A stretch of DNA of 64,000 nt, taken from positions 3,933,934-3,997,933 of the forward strand of contig JANAVB010010791.1 of NCBI GenBank assembly GCA_029216955.1. Reading direction: 5' to 3'. A program made the translations under genes and the position numbers. Below the pieces are notes generated by a model that saw nothing but the letters and a program-made list of their open reading frames with translations, was not told the DNA's origin and did not search any database. The DNA is from Iris pallida. Lineage: Eukaryota > Streptophyta > Magnoliopsida > Asparagales > Iridaceae. Shown piece after piece: positions 40,501 through 51,913 of the stretch (positions are counted from its first letter, which is position 1; the number at the start of each line of letters is the position of its first letter).

Positions 40501-41044
40501 CCGGCGCAGGACATGCTGGCACGTGACGCACTAGCACGCATAGCAGGACACGCAGTGCACGGCACACTGGCACGTGGTGCAAGGCACGCTGGCATGCGAC
40601 ATAATAGCACGTGGTATACGACGTACTGGAATGCGACACAGGACATACGGTGTACGGTGCCTGCCATGCGACACAGGGCACACTAGCTTGTGGCGCAGGG
40701 CTCGCGACACACCAGCATACGATGCAGGGCATGCGATACACGATGCACTGGTACACGACACAGGGCACACAGTGCATGGCATACTAATGTGCGGCACATG
40801 ACATGCTGGCATACGACATGTTGGCACGCGACGCAGGACACGTGGTACACGATGCACTAGCATACGACAGGATCTCTTGACGCATGGCACGCGGCACACT
40901 GGCACGTGACGCACGACCTCTTGTGCGTATGGGCTTCGTCTTCTCCAAACAACAAGTTCGGCCGTAGAAGTTTCTCAAAACTTGCCAAGGCTATAACTTG
41001 CTCTCAGGGACTCAAAATTTGGAGAAACAAAAGCCAAAATTGAA
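40500..41044 (-). repeat. Truncated partner LTR of the minus-strand relic
   Basis: A minisatellite of GGCACGCGGCGCA type (40500-40920), followed by a stretch (CAACAAGTTCGGCC...AACTTGCCAAGGC) that matches 38615-38705 of the other LTR. The match stops at about 41044 (AAAATTGAATG), where another LTR starts. Confidence 0.7.
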
Positions 41045-43980
41045 TGTGAGAGACTCGTCTCACAGTATTCGTATTTACACATGGATATGTATTTTATATT
41101 GTATTCTTTATTTTCTTGGATTCCAGAGAACCGAAAGAAAACTTAATTTTTGAGATTTTTCTGTAAAACCGGCGTACTGTCGGCATACCGATCTGTACCG
41201 ACGGTATACCGTCCGGGCAAATTTTCCACTTTATAGATATTTTTATATTCGAGATATTTTTATATAGATATTTTCATGAAAGTGTTTAGATATTTTTATG
41301 AATAGTATTTAGATATTTTGATGAATTGTGATGATACATTCTATTATCCATTAGTTTCTTGGTTTTTTTCTAAACGGTCAAGATTAATCCTGATCGACTC
41401 GCGGATCGCTATCGGACGGTCACAATTAATTCACCTTTCTTTATATATACGATTACGTTTCTTTTCGATTTTTCTTTTAGTTTGCTCTCTCCATACTTCA
41501 TTCCTTCTCGTTTCCACTCCATATTCCTCGGAAGTTTGGAGCGTGGTCTCGAGACCTCAAGGTATAGTTTTTGAACACCTCTTGGTAGTGGATTTGAAGA
41601 GTTAGGCTTGGAGCTTTATTAGGCAAGCTCATCTTGTCGAACTGCTGGATGTATTATAATTTTCTTGTGGTTTTTGTTTTCTTACTGTCTTGATAGTCCA
41701 GTATTTCCTACTTCTTGCTTTACTAAATATGTTTCTCTCATGATTATCATTATTTTGTTTGTCTCAAATTTGGTCTGAGCTAGGTTTTGATTTCTTGTAA
41801 AATCTTGATATTTTCTTAGTAGAAAAACTTTGTATCGGAAATGATGCCGGAGTACTTGCCATATGACTTAGTATATATGCTGTATACGACCTTCCTCTAG
41901 TATTATTTTTATGGTTATACTGAGTTTAGCAACTTTCGAGATGAGTTTTGGTTTCAGAACTTGTTTCAATGCCTTTAGTATTATTTCTCGGCTAAAATTG
42001 GCATACTGTCGGTATACTACTGTGTACCGATGGAATACTGGTTTGTGAGCCCTCTTTTTGGTTAAAAAGCTGTTGTGACACTTTTTGGAATACCGACGGT
42101 GTACGGTCCATACCGTCGGTATACCGGTGCGACATATAAATTTTGACAGAGAGTTTTTGCCTATAAAAACTGGCATACCGACGGTGTACCAGTAAGTACC
42201 GTCGGAACACCGATCCATTACCTAAGTTGGTTTATTTCCTAATTTTGACACGATTTCTTAATTTTTTTCTTGCTTATTGCTTTATTGTATATGCTATGCC
42301 TAGTTTGCAGTCTTGCCCTATTATGCCTGTTTAGTCACGAGACATGAATTATCTTGATTCCAGTACATGTCCAGTTGGACTTAGTGGCCTGTCATGGCGC
42401 ACTCCTGAATTTCGTACATGTCCAACTTTCGGATAGTAGCCTGTCATGGCACGCTCATGATTTCAGTACATGTCCAGATTTATTTAGTGGCTCATCGTAA
42501 CACACTCTTGTCCAGTCTCGCATGTCTCATGTCTAGGATGGATTCTACGAAATGTTATACCCGGAATCCTGAATGAAAATGTTAAGGATTAACAACTAGC
42601 TTTGTTATCTAGATCATTGGAAGGGGAGAATTTTTTGGTTGCCTACAAACTCTTTGTTTTGGCCCTTATATATATCTACTTGGGATTTGGAGCTATCTAT
42701 CAGGATAAGCACACTTCCAGTGCACCATCGAGTGTTGTACTACTTTAGGACATACATATCTTACCGCGGTATGTTTGATATACTTAGGGGTGAGTGTTCG
42801 ATTTATTCAATTTCAACCGAACCGAAATAGTCAAAACCGAATAAATCAAAATTCTAAAAATCCAAAACCGAAACCGAACCGAATTAACCAAAAACCAAAA
42901 CCGAAAAGAACTGAATAAGCAATTCATTTTATTCAGTTTATTTGGTTAAAGATTTATGTTATTTAACGGGTCAGGTCCAAAGTTGGGATTGTGGTTACAT
43001 TATATTCAAATGATAGTTTTTATACATACAATTGTTATATTTCAATGTTGCACATAAAGTTAAACTAGTTATTAAATTATCAATGTTGAGCTTCAAAACA
43101 TATACATATAATTATTGTTTTCAAAATATACAAACTTGTAATCACAAAATATACATAAAATTTAGAGTATTTACATAATTGTATGATTCTTATTCGATTT
43201 TCGGTTTTGGACCGAAACCCAAAACCGAAACCGAATAAGGATTTTTTGTATTTTCAAAACCGAAATCGAACCAATTTTTTTTACACTGAACCGAATCTCT
43301 TATTCGGTTCGGTTCGGTTAGGTTTTTGGTCTAAAATCAAATAATGCTCACCCCTAGCTATACTTATTTTCTTTTAGCCTGGATAAGTCAGATAGTCTGC
43401 AGAACTGGTAACTGGATTGGATTTCTCAACTTGCATATGTTAGTAATTAGGATTGTGATAACCCTAGTTAGCTAATATATCAAGACATACTCATTGCTTG
43501 GCCGTGATTGATGGATGGAGTCTAGTCATGTACTGTCTTGTCTTACTTGTCTAGCTTTTGTCCTGTTTACTTATTCCGACAATAATTAGAGACTAAGTTC
43601 TGTTCAGGAGAAGGATTGTAACCTCGGTCCTTGTTTGGGTTACGGGTTCAAAGTCAGTTCCGGAATAGTTCCTAAGTCATTTTGTCATTTGTCGTCCTAT
43701 TCAGTACTTACTTGCTATATATGATTCACATGCTTTTATATTCCAATTATTTTATATGTTCCGGCTTCATTACATGTTAAAATGTCCAGTTTATCTTACA
43801 TGTTAACATGCTATTTTCCTTACATGTTTCCAATTTCTTTTTATATACACTGTGGTACCAATTTATTATTCCTGTCTCGTTTACTGCTTACTTAGTGTTG
43901 TTATGATTAGTATGCTGGTTTTAGTTCATAGTTTGACTTTCTTTGTTATACTAGCTATTGGGGGTTTGTGTTACCTAGAT
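41045..43980 (+). repeat. Fragment of another long LTR (chromovirus-type), with a MITE inside
   Basis: Starts TGTGAGAGACTCGTCTCACA, itself a near palindrome. It contains several TACCGACGGTATACCG-like motifs (41167-41215, 42000-42205). Near 43590-43690 lies a block AAGTTCTGTTCAGGAGAAGG ... GTCCTTGTTTGG ... ACGGGTT that is also in the LTR at 59.93-60.2 kb. No partner LTR or internal region was identified, and the right boundary is unclear. The MITE at 42787-43358 interrupts it. Confidence 0.55.
42787..43358 (-). mobile_element. hAT-type MITE, copy B
   Basis: About 572 bp with ends GGGGTGAG and CTCACCCC, flanked by the perfect 8-bp duplication TATACTTA (42779-42786 and 43359-43366), the size expected for hAT elements. 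CGAACCGAA/TTCGGTTCGG repeats lie inside both ends. Same family as 21570-22075, opposite orientation. Non-coding. Confidence 0.85.
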
Positions 43981-45640
43981 TCGAATTTTTTTGAATAATT
44001 TTGAACTTATTTTTTAGTTATAAAATCGTATCCTAGATTTGAAATCCTATTTTAGAAAATAATATTATAATTTACAAAATTATTTTTGGATTATTATAAA
44101 TTTATTTCTAATCCTAATTATTATTATTTAGTTAATTATTTTTATTTCAGAATTTTTTAATTATTGTGAGCCTACCAAGTTTGGACTTGGATTGTGGGCT
44201 AGCTATTCTAATTGCCTACCAAGCTTGGTCTTGGATCGTGGGCCAATAGATTTTGGTTTAGGGAGTGATTAATTATTTAGTTAGCTAATTGGTTGGTTAG
44301 TCCTAATTGCTGATTAGTTACTAATTATTGGGTTAGTTAGTAATTAGTTAGTGTTAGTTATGGATTAGTTAGTCTTTTCTATTATAGCTCCTAGATCTAT
44401 TACAATTTACATAGGTGCCACTCTAGACTTGTGGAACACTCCACTATCTTCCTATAGAGTATTGGGACTCCCTAATATTCTATTACAAAATTCCTATCAC
44501 TCTCTCTCCCCATCATTGGCATTGTTCGGACTGTCGCACCTCCGGCCATCTCTGCTTCCAGCTACCACTGATTGCCCTTCCTTAGCCGAAGTCGCCACGA
44601 GCTCATCTTTCTACCGCTAGATCACTGGCTCCGGCCAACCCCTCACACACAACATCAACATCCGACCACCAATTGCTCCTCTGCTCCTCCTTTCCGTCCC
44701 CTTAACTCCTCGTCATCGTCCCCAATCCACTTTGCCAGTCATCCCCATCACCGACACTCCTCCAACTGTCTGTACAACCCATGCCCCAAGCTTAATCACC
44801 ACCGAATACCACAAGCACCTCCACCTGGAACTAGTAATCCAACCACCACAAACGCCATCAATGCCTCACTCCGGCGCCAACCACCATAATCGTACATGAC
44901 CATCACACCACCTCCCCTCTCCACCAGATCGATGTTGGCCCAATGATTATATCATATTTTTGAATATGGTTAATCTGTTAAGTTTAGCATTTCATTGTCA
45001 CTAATCTTCATACCATTACTACAACATTTCTACTTATACTTATACCTTTTAGTGATATATGCTTATTGTTTTACATATTAGCGATATGAGCTTCTATTTT
45101 AACGTTTAACTCTATGATATCACTAATATTTATGCTATCACTATTGTATTGATACTTAAACTTAGCATAGTCCTAATAAGCATTAAATTATCATACTTGC
45201 TACAATGTATATTGCTTTGTTCGTCTAAACATGTATTTGCAGAAAAGCAATAAGGAAGATCAACATGGACATATGCAACAAAAAATCATGGTGAGTCAAA
45301 GACGACGATATCCCACAAGATTTCTCTGAACCACCCGAAGACATCTCCGGAGCCACGCGCTCGGGGGTTCTGCCGCCTGGTTAGTGGACGAGAGTCGAGG
45401 GGACAGTGCCCCCCGTAGGGGTTTGGTGGCAAAGCCCCTGAAAGGTATTCAGTTTTCACAAACTGGTATCTTTGGACAGCTACCGTCAAGGAAGAAGCCA
45501 TCATCATTTTAAGACTCTGAAGAAGCCTGCACCTGCCTAAGTATATTTGGAGTCTGTAACGAGTCTTAGAAATAATTGTAAAACAAAAAATGGATGGCAA
45601 AATCGAAAGCTATTATAGAAATTAGCCCATGATCATTTTC
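43981..45640. other. Transposon-derived sequence, not resolved
   Basis: AT-rich DNA with TTAGTTAGTTAATTAG-like direct repeats (44270-44370) and a pair of CCTACCAAG(C/T)TTGG phrases (44170, 44215). A C-rich, leader-like stretch follows (44560-44900). At 45300-45440 is a GC-rich block (CCACGCGCTCGGGGGTTC ... GACAGTGCCCCCCGTAGGGG) of a kind seen in some plant LTRs. No convincing gene is present. Confidence 0.35.
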
Positions 45641-46481
45641 GAATGAAAATCGACATACTGACGGAACACCGATCTATACCGACGGCATACCGATTTATGT
45701 TTACATAAAGTTTCTGTCTAAAAAAATTGACATACCGATGGTACACCGGTTCGTACAATGGTATACCGATTCAGTAACGTTAAAAATCCAACAGTCGAAT
45801 TCCGAATATTTAATAATCCCAATGGCTATATTTCTAGCTATTGTATTTCAGATTAGTATACCGACGGTATACCGGTTCTTACCGACAGTATACCAGTCAA
45901 TGACTGAAAAGTTGCCTTTGAGCTCTTTTCAATACTTTGGTTATAAATATCCTTGAATCCCTTCATTCAAGGATGTTGTTTTTGAGCCTAAAAATTTCTA
46001 AACCACCCAAAGCCTATCCATAAACAACTCTAGAAAGCTTTCATTTGCCATCTAAAAATTATGTTAGAGTTATTGAGTTGAAAAAGAGAGATCTTCATCT
46101 TGTTGTAAAAAGATCAAAAACCTTATTGTAAAAAGGTTAAAGTTGGAGAGTCTTCGAATAAAAGCTCTCGGTTAAAGTTGGAGAGTCTTCAGATATAAGC
46201 TCTTGGTTTGAAGTCGGAGAGGCCTTCGGATAAAAGCTCTCGTGTATGAAGTTGGTGAGCCTTCGGATGAAAACTCACGTTGTACTATTTGTATAATAGT
46301 GGATTAAAATCGGGAAGAATTCTGGGACTGGAGTACCACTTGGGAGGATACCAGGATACATCGGGTATCGATATTGTTGTTGTTTCTTCTCTTGCACTCT
46401 TAATTTTAAATTGCCTGTTAGCAATCATTTTGTGCCTACTTAGTTAGCTTGACCCTATTCACCCCCTCTAGGGTGCTTACA
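45641..46481 (+). repeat. 5' LTR of a Ty1-copia element (start approximate)
   Basis: Ends CCCTCTAGGGTGCTTACA, directly before a Met-tRNA primer site, as in SIRE/Tork-like copia LTRs. It has a TATAAATAT box at 45942 and serially repeated GTTGGAGAGTCTTCGGATAA / AAGCTCTCG phrases at 46140-46290. Its upstream part holds the ATACCGACGG motif repeats (45650-45900). No 3' LTR was found. Confidence 0.65.
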
Positions 46482-46483
46482 AT

Positions 46484-46495
46484 TGATATCAGAGC
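46484..46495 (+). other. Primer-binding site, copia element
   Basis: TGATATCAGAGC, one mismatch to the usual TGGTATCAGAGC complementary to initiator-Met tRNA, three bases after the LTR end. Confidence 0.8.
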
Positions 46496-46550
46496 AAGAA
46501 CTCTTTTGTTAGGCTTAACATCTTTAGAGTAGATCCTTGTTATTTTCTAT

Positions 46551-47400
46551 GGCATCATATTCCTCTTCCTCCGATAAAAAGGGTTCTATTTCTAGTAGCA
46601 TAGACTATCACGTTTCTTCTAAATGCAAGAAATGCTCTAAGTGAAAAGTCATGGCTAAACAATCCTTAGAGATTCTTGATAACCTTAATTCTAGAAATGA
46701 AGAACTTTTGGAAAATGATATTCATTTAGAAGAATCAAATGAGTTTTTGAGAAATAAAAACAATAATTTATTATTTAGACTTGATTCTCAAAACTCATCT
46801 TGTGTTTCTTTAAAGAATTTGAATGAGGCTTTAATTTTGAAAATTAAATCTCTTTCTTCTTCAATAGAAGATCTCAAGAGTCAAACACATGAGTTAAACC
46901 TCTTGCATGATTCTTCTATTGATGCTTTAAAGAAATAAAATGATATTTTTATTTCTAGAATTATTTTATTTGAAAAAGAGAATAATGTTTTAAATGCTAA
47001 ATTTGATTCTCTTACATGCATGCATGATGATTTGTTGTTAGAACATGATATTCTTAAAACCAAATCTTCTCATGCTCACTCTAGAAATATTCATCATTCT
47101 AGTATGTCACATGTTCATAATCATGCTCATTCCGATACATGTCCACACACTAGCATTAGATGCTTCTTTTGCTCTCGCATTGGTCATATGAATTTTGCTT
47201 GTCCTATTCGTAGGAGCTTTACTACCAATGCTAGAGTAAATGCTATATAGATTTCCAAAGCTAACAAACGTGGATCCAAGTTTATTTGGATTCCAAAGTC
47301 TTCGCCTAATGTTGTAGGTGGAGCTTCTTGCGTCAGAACATAGCACCGAGGAGCATATTGGTGGTTGCAAAGCTACAAAGGTCATCTTTCAAGCAATTGC
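46551..47400 (+). pseudogene. Ty1-copia Gag C-terminal region remnant
   Basis: From ATG at 46551 the frame reads Ser-rich sequence, then a long heptad-like coiled-coil region (SLEILDNLNSRNEELLEN, LKNLNEALILKIKSLSSSI). Stops lie at about 46644 and 46936. At 47158-47200 is a CX2CX4HX4C knuckle CFFCSRIGHMNFAC, and after a stop at 47248 comes KANKRGSKFIWIPKSS. This matches the copia layout of coiled coil, knuckle and a WIPK/WVPK motif. The N-terminal UBN2 domain and all of pol are missing. Confidence 0.75.
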
Positions 47401-48610
47401 ACCAACACAAAGTGTGGCCACTAGAGCCACTTTGGTAACATGCTAAACGATTCTTTCTAAATAGTTATATTTATTGAATCTAGCATGATCTTTTGTATAT
47501 CTTGCTACTAGCTCTCTCATTGATATCTTTTAATTGCTTATTATCAAAATCAATGTGAGATATGATACTAGCATGTTTAGCTTATTTTCTTGCAATTTCT
47601 CTTATGTTGTATGACTAGTTGTTTAGCTTAAATGATTAGTTCACACTATGTAGACTTTTACTGATTTTCTATTAGTGTGACACATTTATCTATGCTTGCT
47701 CTTTATTCTAAGTCTTTAATTATAAAGCATGCATGTCACTCTAGTCCATAGGAGCTTGAATTTTGATTTGAGTTAATATGATTTTAACTCTCCGTCTTTA
47801 AATCTTTTGAGATAGTTACTTCTTGCTGATTTGTCTTTAATTTGTCATATTTATTTTAAATCGGTATTTGTGACTATATGCGTTTAGCACAAACTTCTTG
47901 TCACTTGAAAAGTATATACTTATACTCCTTTTTAAACTTGTGCTTGCATAATAAATTTATAATTGATTCTCATATTTTATTTTGATTAACTTCACGTGAA
48001 TCAATTATGTCTTTGCCTAGTAAAGCTTATTTATACATGTTTTGAATTTGTGATAGCCTTTCAATTATTCATTAAGGATACATGACTATATACATTAAAT
48101 TTCTATTTATATGTTGTTCATGTCTCTTATACTGATATATATTTTGGCATAAAGGCATATGAGTAAAGCTCAAGTTTTATATAAATTTCTAGAGTATTTA
48201 ATTATACTTGTTACTTTTAAACTTGTATGCTTTAGCTATTGATTCTTTTGACCAATTGTATTTCTCTTTGAATCAATTAGCTCCTTCCTTAAAGCCTTAT
48301 TCTTGATTATATCTTCTTGGCCTTTTGGTTGACATTATGGATACTTGTTTTTTTAATTAATTTTTTATATTTTCATGTATGCCTTTTGTGACATATATAG
48401 TTTCATATATATTAAGAATTTCTAACTTTTGATACTTATTCGTTTTACTTCTTCAAGTTAGAATGTTGAGAGATAATGTTTATTAATGTTTTGCTCAGGA
48501 CTATTTATGGAAGTTCTTTTATAGAATCACACGGTTTTATGCTTTATCTTGCATTTTAGATTTACCCCCTCTATTAGTGCATATTTTCTAATTTATATCT
48601 CATATATATA

Positions 48611-48677
<67 letters not shown>

Positions 48678-48694
48678 ATTTTTTTTTTGTTATA

Positions 48695-48755
<61 letters not shown>

Positions 48756-48790
48756 CATATACATATATATTTTTATATATTTATATATAT

Positions 48791-48876
<86 letters not shown>

Positions 48877-49510
48877 GAGATATAAAAATATATATATATA
48901 TGAGATATAAAATATATATATATATATATAATATAATATATATATATATAGTGCACTATGAAAGCTTTTTGAAAAATGTACTTCTTGATATTTTTAGCAT
49001 TTAGCTTTCTTGATCTTAATGATCTTTCATTGCTCATTCCTTGGATTTATATTTCCTTTATATTATTGTTGCCCTATGATATTTTTGTAGCACATGAGAA
49101 TACATGTAATTGATACATCATATTTCTTATGTCTTTGGCTACTATGGTTTGAACTTTTGTATTGAGATTTTCCATTTCTAGAGAATACATTTATCTCATA
49201 AAGGCTATAATATTTTGCATTCTCTAGATCGATCTTTTATTTTATTATCTTGGGCTAATCTCAATACTTGGCAAGAGATGTGTTTTATTGTGTTTTCATG
49301 AATATCCCTTTTAGCCTATATCTGATAAGAGTCTATTTTTTATTTGTGTTATCTTATGCTCTTATCCTTGCTTTGTAAAGATTCTTTAAATCATTTTGAT
49401 CATTCAAAATGTATCATCCTTATTGTGAACTCTATGCTTAAGCAAGTATCTTTAGTGTTAGTGACTTAAGATTTAATGTGTACATTTATCTTGGCACTGG
49501 CTTTACCTCA
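47401..49510. other. AT-rich stretch with a large TA microsatellite
   Basis: No gene. It is probably decayed internal sequence of the copia element, now unrecognisable. A long imperfect TA microsatellite lies at about 48605-48950. Confidence 0.4.
48605..48950. repeat. Large (TA)n microsatellite
   Basis: About 345 bp of TA repeats with short interruptions (poly-T, CATATACATA, ATGAGATATAAAA). Confidence 0.95.
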
Positions 49511-49699
49511 TTACAATACAACAAAAAGGCCTATTAATAATGCTCGATAAGACGTATTGATAACGCCTACTACCTAAGCGTTATCAAAGTCTGAAATAAC
49601 TTTTTTCTATGACGGTTTGGGCTAATTTCGGGCTTTTTATAACGTTTATAAAACAAAGCGTTATTAATATTTTAGAGCGGTAGCAAACTTGTAATAAGT

Positions 49700-50128
49700 T
49701 TTCTGTAAAATCTTTTCCACCCCCACGATATTTTGAGGGTCAAGCTCCCGCCCCCTTCTCATTCCCTCTCTAAATCCCTTCTCCTTCCCTCCCAGCTCCA
49801 CTCCCCTTCTCCTCCTCTTTCCTTCTCTCACCAAACCCTAATCTTCTCCTCCTTCTTCTTTCAATCCCCCACAAACCCTAACCTAGGTCCCATTCTAAGC
49901 CCTAAGTCCCCATATCCCACTTCTCGATCCTGGAACCCTAAATTTCCCCCATCTCCACCAAACCCTAGATTCTTCCCCACCCCGATCTTCCGGAGGAACA
50001 TGTGGCGGGCGAGGAGGCACCAGCGGCTGGACCCCACCGTCGTCCATGACGTCACCCTTATAGGAGGTACCAGCGGCTGAACTTTTTTCTGAACTCACAT
50101 TTGTATTTCCAGTCTCACTTCCGTTTTT
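49700..50128 (+). other. Promoter/5'-UTR-like captured sequence
   Basis: A C/T-rich stretch with repeated AAACCCTA phrases, typical of plant 5' leaders. At 49999 is an ATG opening MWRARRHQRLDPTVVHDV, followed by a donor-like GAGGTACC. It may be the leader and first exon of the ATP11 donor gene or of a second captured gene. I could not identify it. Confidence 0.4.
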
Positions 50129-51222
50129 ATGTACACGATGATAAGCATTTTATCCTCGAAGCTCCCTCAACTTTCGAGATCCACGCTTCCCCGGCCACTT
50201 CCTATCCTTGCCGGAGCTCCGGAGGAGCCAGGTCCGGACCACTTCCTGAGATGGGCGGCGGTCGGCTCCTGCAGGGGCTCGAAGTTCGCCACCGGCTTCA
50301 CTCCGCTCCAACGGAAGCCCCTCGACTCCATCATCGACATGGACAGGGCCAGGAACCGCTCCGCCAAAGATTTAGTAACGGTCTGGGATAACGTAAGCCC
50401 TAGAATTCCTTTCTCCTCCTCCTCCTCCTCCTTCTCCTTTCTTTTATTACAGAGAAGGCGTTCGATTGAAAGTATAGCTGAAATTAGGTTGAAATTGGAG
50501 GAGATCATAAGACATCAAATCAAAGGACTGATTTTTTTAGCTTTATTTGTGTGAAATTTTGCTACCGTTTGGGATGATACAGGCCCTATGAAATCGAAGG
50601 AGTGAACTTTTTACTGTTCGATCACAATCCTAGCTCTAATTATGTTGAAATTGGATGAGACATTAAGAGGTCAAATGAAAGAACCAACTTTCTTGTGTGT
50701 GCTTTATTTAGGTTGAAAATTGTAGCATCGTTTGGGATGCTGTCAGCCCTAGATTCTTTACTGTACTTTGTATTCTCCTCTTATTTGCACACTACCTGTT
50801 CGATCAAAAGCCTAGCTGATATTATAGATCAAATCAAACTAGTAAATCTTTTGTTTTCTTTCGATGAATTGTAATGTTGATTGTTCGATGGAAATCCTAG
50901 CTGATATTTGGTTGAACTTGGTCATGATCATCAAGAGATCATATCACATGACTATTTTTTTTTTGGTTTTGTTTGGGTGATATTGTAGTAGCATTTGGGA
51001 AGAGGTCATATCGGCACATCCATGAAAGCAAAATTGTATCATCTGCTGGAGCTAAGATCACTTACGTGGTAATTGATTGATCTTTTTTTGGTTCTTGACA
51101 ATATGCTTTTAGTTCATTGATTGATTGTCTTATTTAGATCTATTTTCTAATTTTCTGCTGCAGTCGGCATTTTGTTATTCCTCTGTGGAGGGGGGTTGGC
51201 TATACTAATATGTTCCTGCAAG
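50129..51222 (+). pseudogene. ATP11: Captured ATP11 gene fragment (mitochondrial F1-ATPase assembly factor)
   Basis: Three exons with introns retained, from the nuclear gene for ATP11/ATPAF1, the mitochondrial chaperone that binds F1 beta subunits during ATP synthase assembly. Exon A (to 50392) gives PDHFLRWAAVGSCRGSKFAT, GFTPLQRKPLDSIIDMDRAR and DLVTVWDN, then donor GTAAGC. Exon B (50989-51068, after TTGTAG) gives HLGRGHIGTSMKAKLYHLLE, then GTAATT. Exon C (51164-51222, after TGCAG) gives RHFVIPLWRGVGYTNMFLQ, then GTTTTG. Phases agree across the three exons. Exon B begins with TAG where the family has Tyr before HLGRGHIG, so the frame is closed. The rest of ATP11 is absent. Retained introns show capture from genomic DNA, not from mRNA. 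The fragment runs in the plus direction of the CACTA element. Confidence 0.8.
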
Positions 51223-51597
51223 GTTTTGTCCTAGATTCTTAATCTCTTGGTATATTTTTTTTGTACAAAGATTATTTCATACTATGCAAACTTGCAAAGT
51301 AATCATCTGAATACTGATATGTAGGTAGGTATAAGCTTTTGAGTTTGATTGATTTTATGAGCTCGAGTAAAGCATCTTTTATATGCCCTTTTACCTTGTT
51401 GATTTTTTTATGAGCTCGAGTAAACCAGCGCCACACATGATAAAAATTGAGATAAAAACCATTATTGCAAGAATTTTTTTTGTTCCTAAAAAGGATTTCT
51501 ACCATAGAAATAGGGGAGATAGAAACCCACGTTGGAGATGGCCTAAGATGCCCAAAGTCAGTGGAGATGAAGTAATGCCCTATGAAGTTTCACCAAT

Positions 51598-51913
51598 CAC
51601 TACCAGATGTTCATATGGACCAGGTGAACTGTTGTTGAAAATAACACTCATTCTGACACATATTTGTTTATCTTTTCAGCAGTTAGATGGTTTACTAGTA
51701 TTTTTCTAATAAAATCAAAGATCTTGAAATGTGATGGAGGAACATATGGTGCTGGTCACTACCAGATGTTCATATGGACCAGGTGAACTATTGTTGAAAA
51801 TAACACTCATTCTGACACATTTGTTTATCTTTTCAGCAGTTAGATGGTTTACTAGTATTTTTCTAATAAAATCAAAGATCTTGAAATGTGATAGAGGAAC
51901 ATGTGGTGCTGGT
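51598..51913. repeat. 158-bp tandem duplication within the CACTA element
   Basis: 51598-51756 and 51757-51913 are nearly identical (CACTACCAGATGTTCATATG ... GAGGAACATATGGTGCTGGT), with only a few substitutions. Each copy holds CCAGGTGAAC and TTTTCAGCAG, which look like splice donor and acceptor. The unit may be exon-intron sequence from a captured gene that I do not recognise. Confidence 0.85.

Noticed and set aside
44429..44889. Pro/Ser/His-rich frames of 63 and 105 residues
   Set aside because: C-rich leader-like sequence in a transposon-derived region; no conserved motif and no neighbouring splice pattern.
45286..45600. 104-residue minus-strand frame
   Set aside because: No domain recognised. 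It covers a GC-rich block typical of LTRs, so no gene was called.
48549..49037. Ile/Tyr repeat proteins on both strands
   Set aside because: Translation of a TA microsatellite.
50167..50508. 113-residue minus-strand frame
   Set aside because: Antisense of the captured ATP11 exon.
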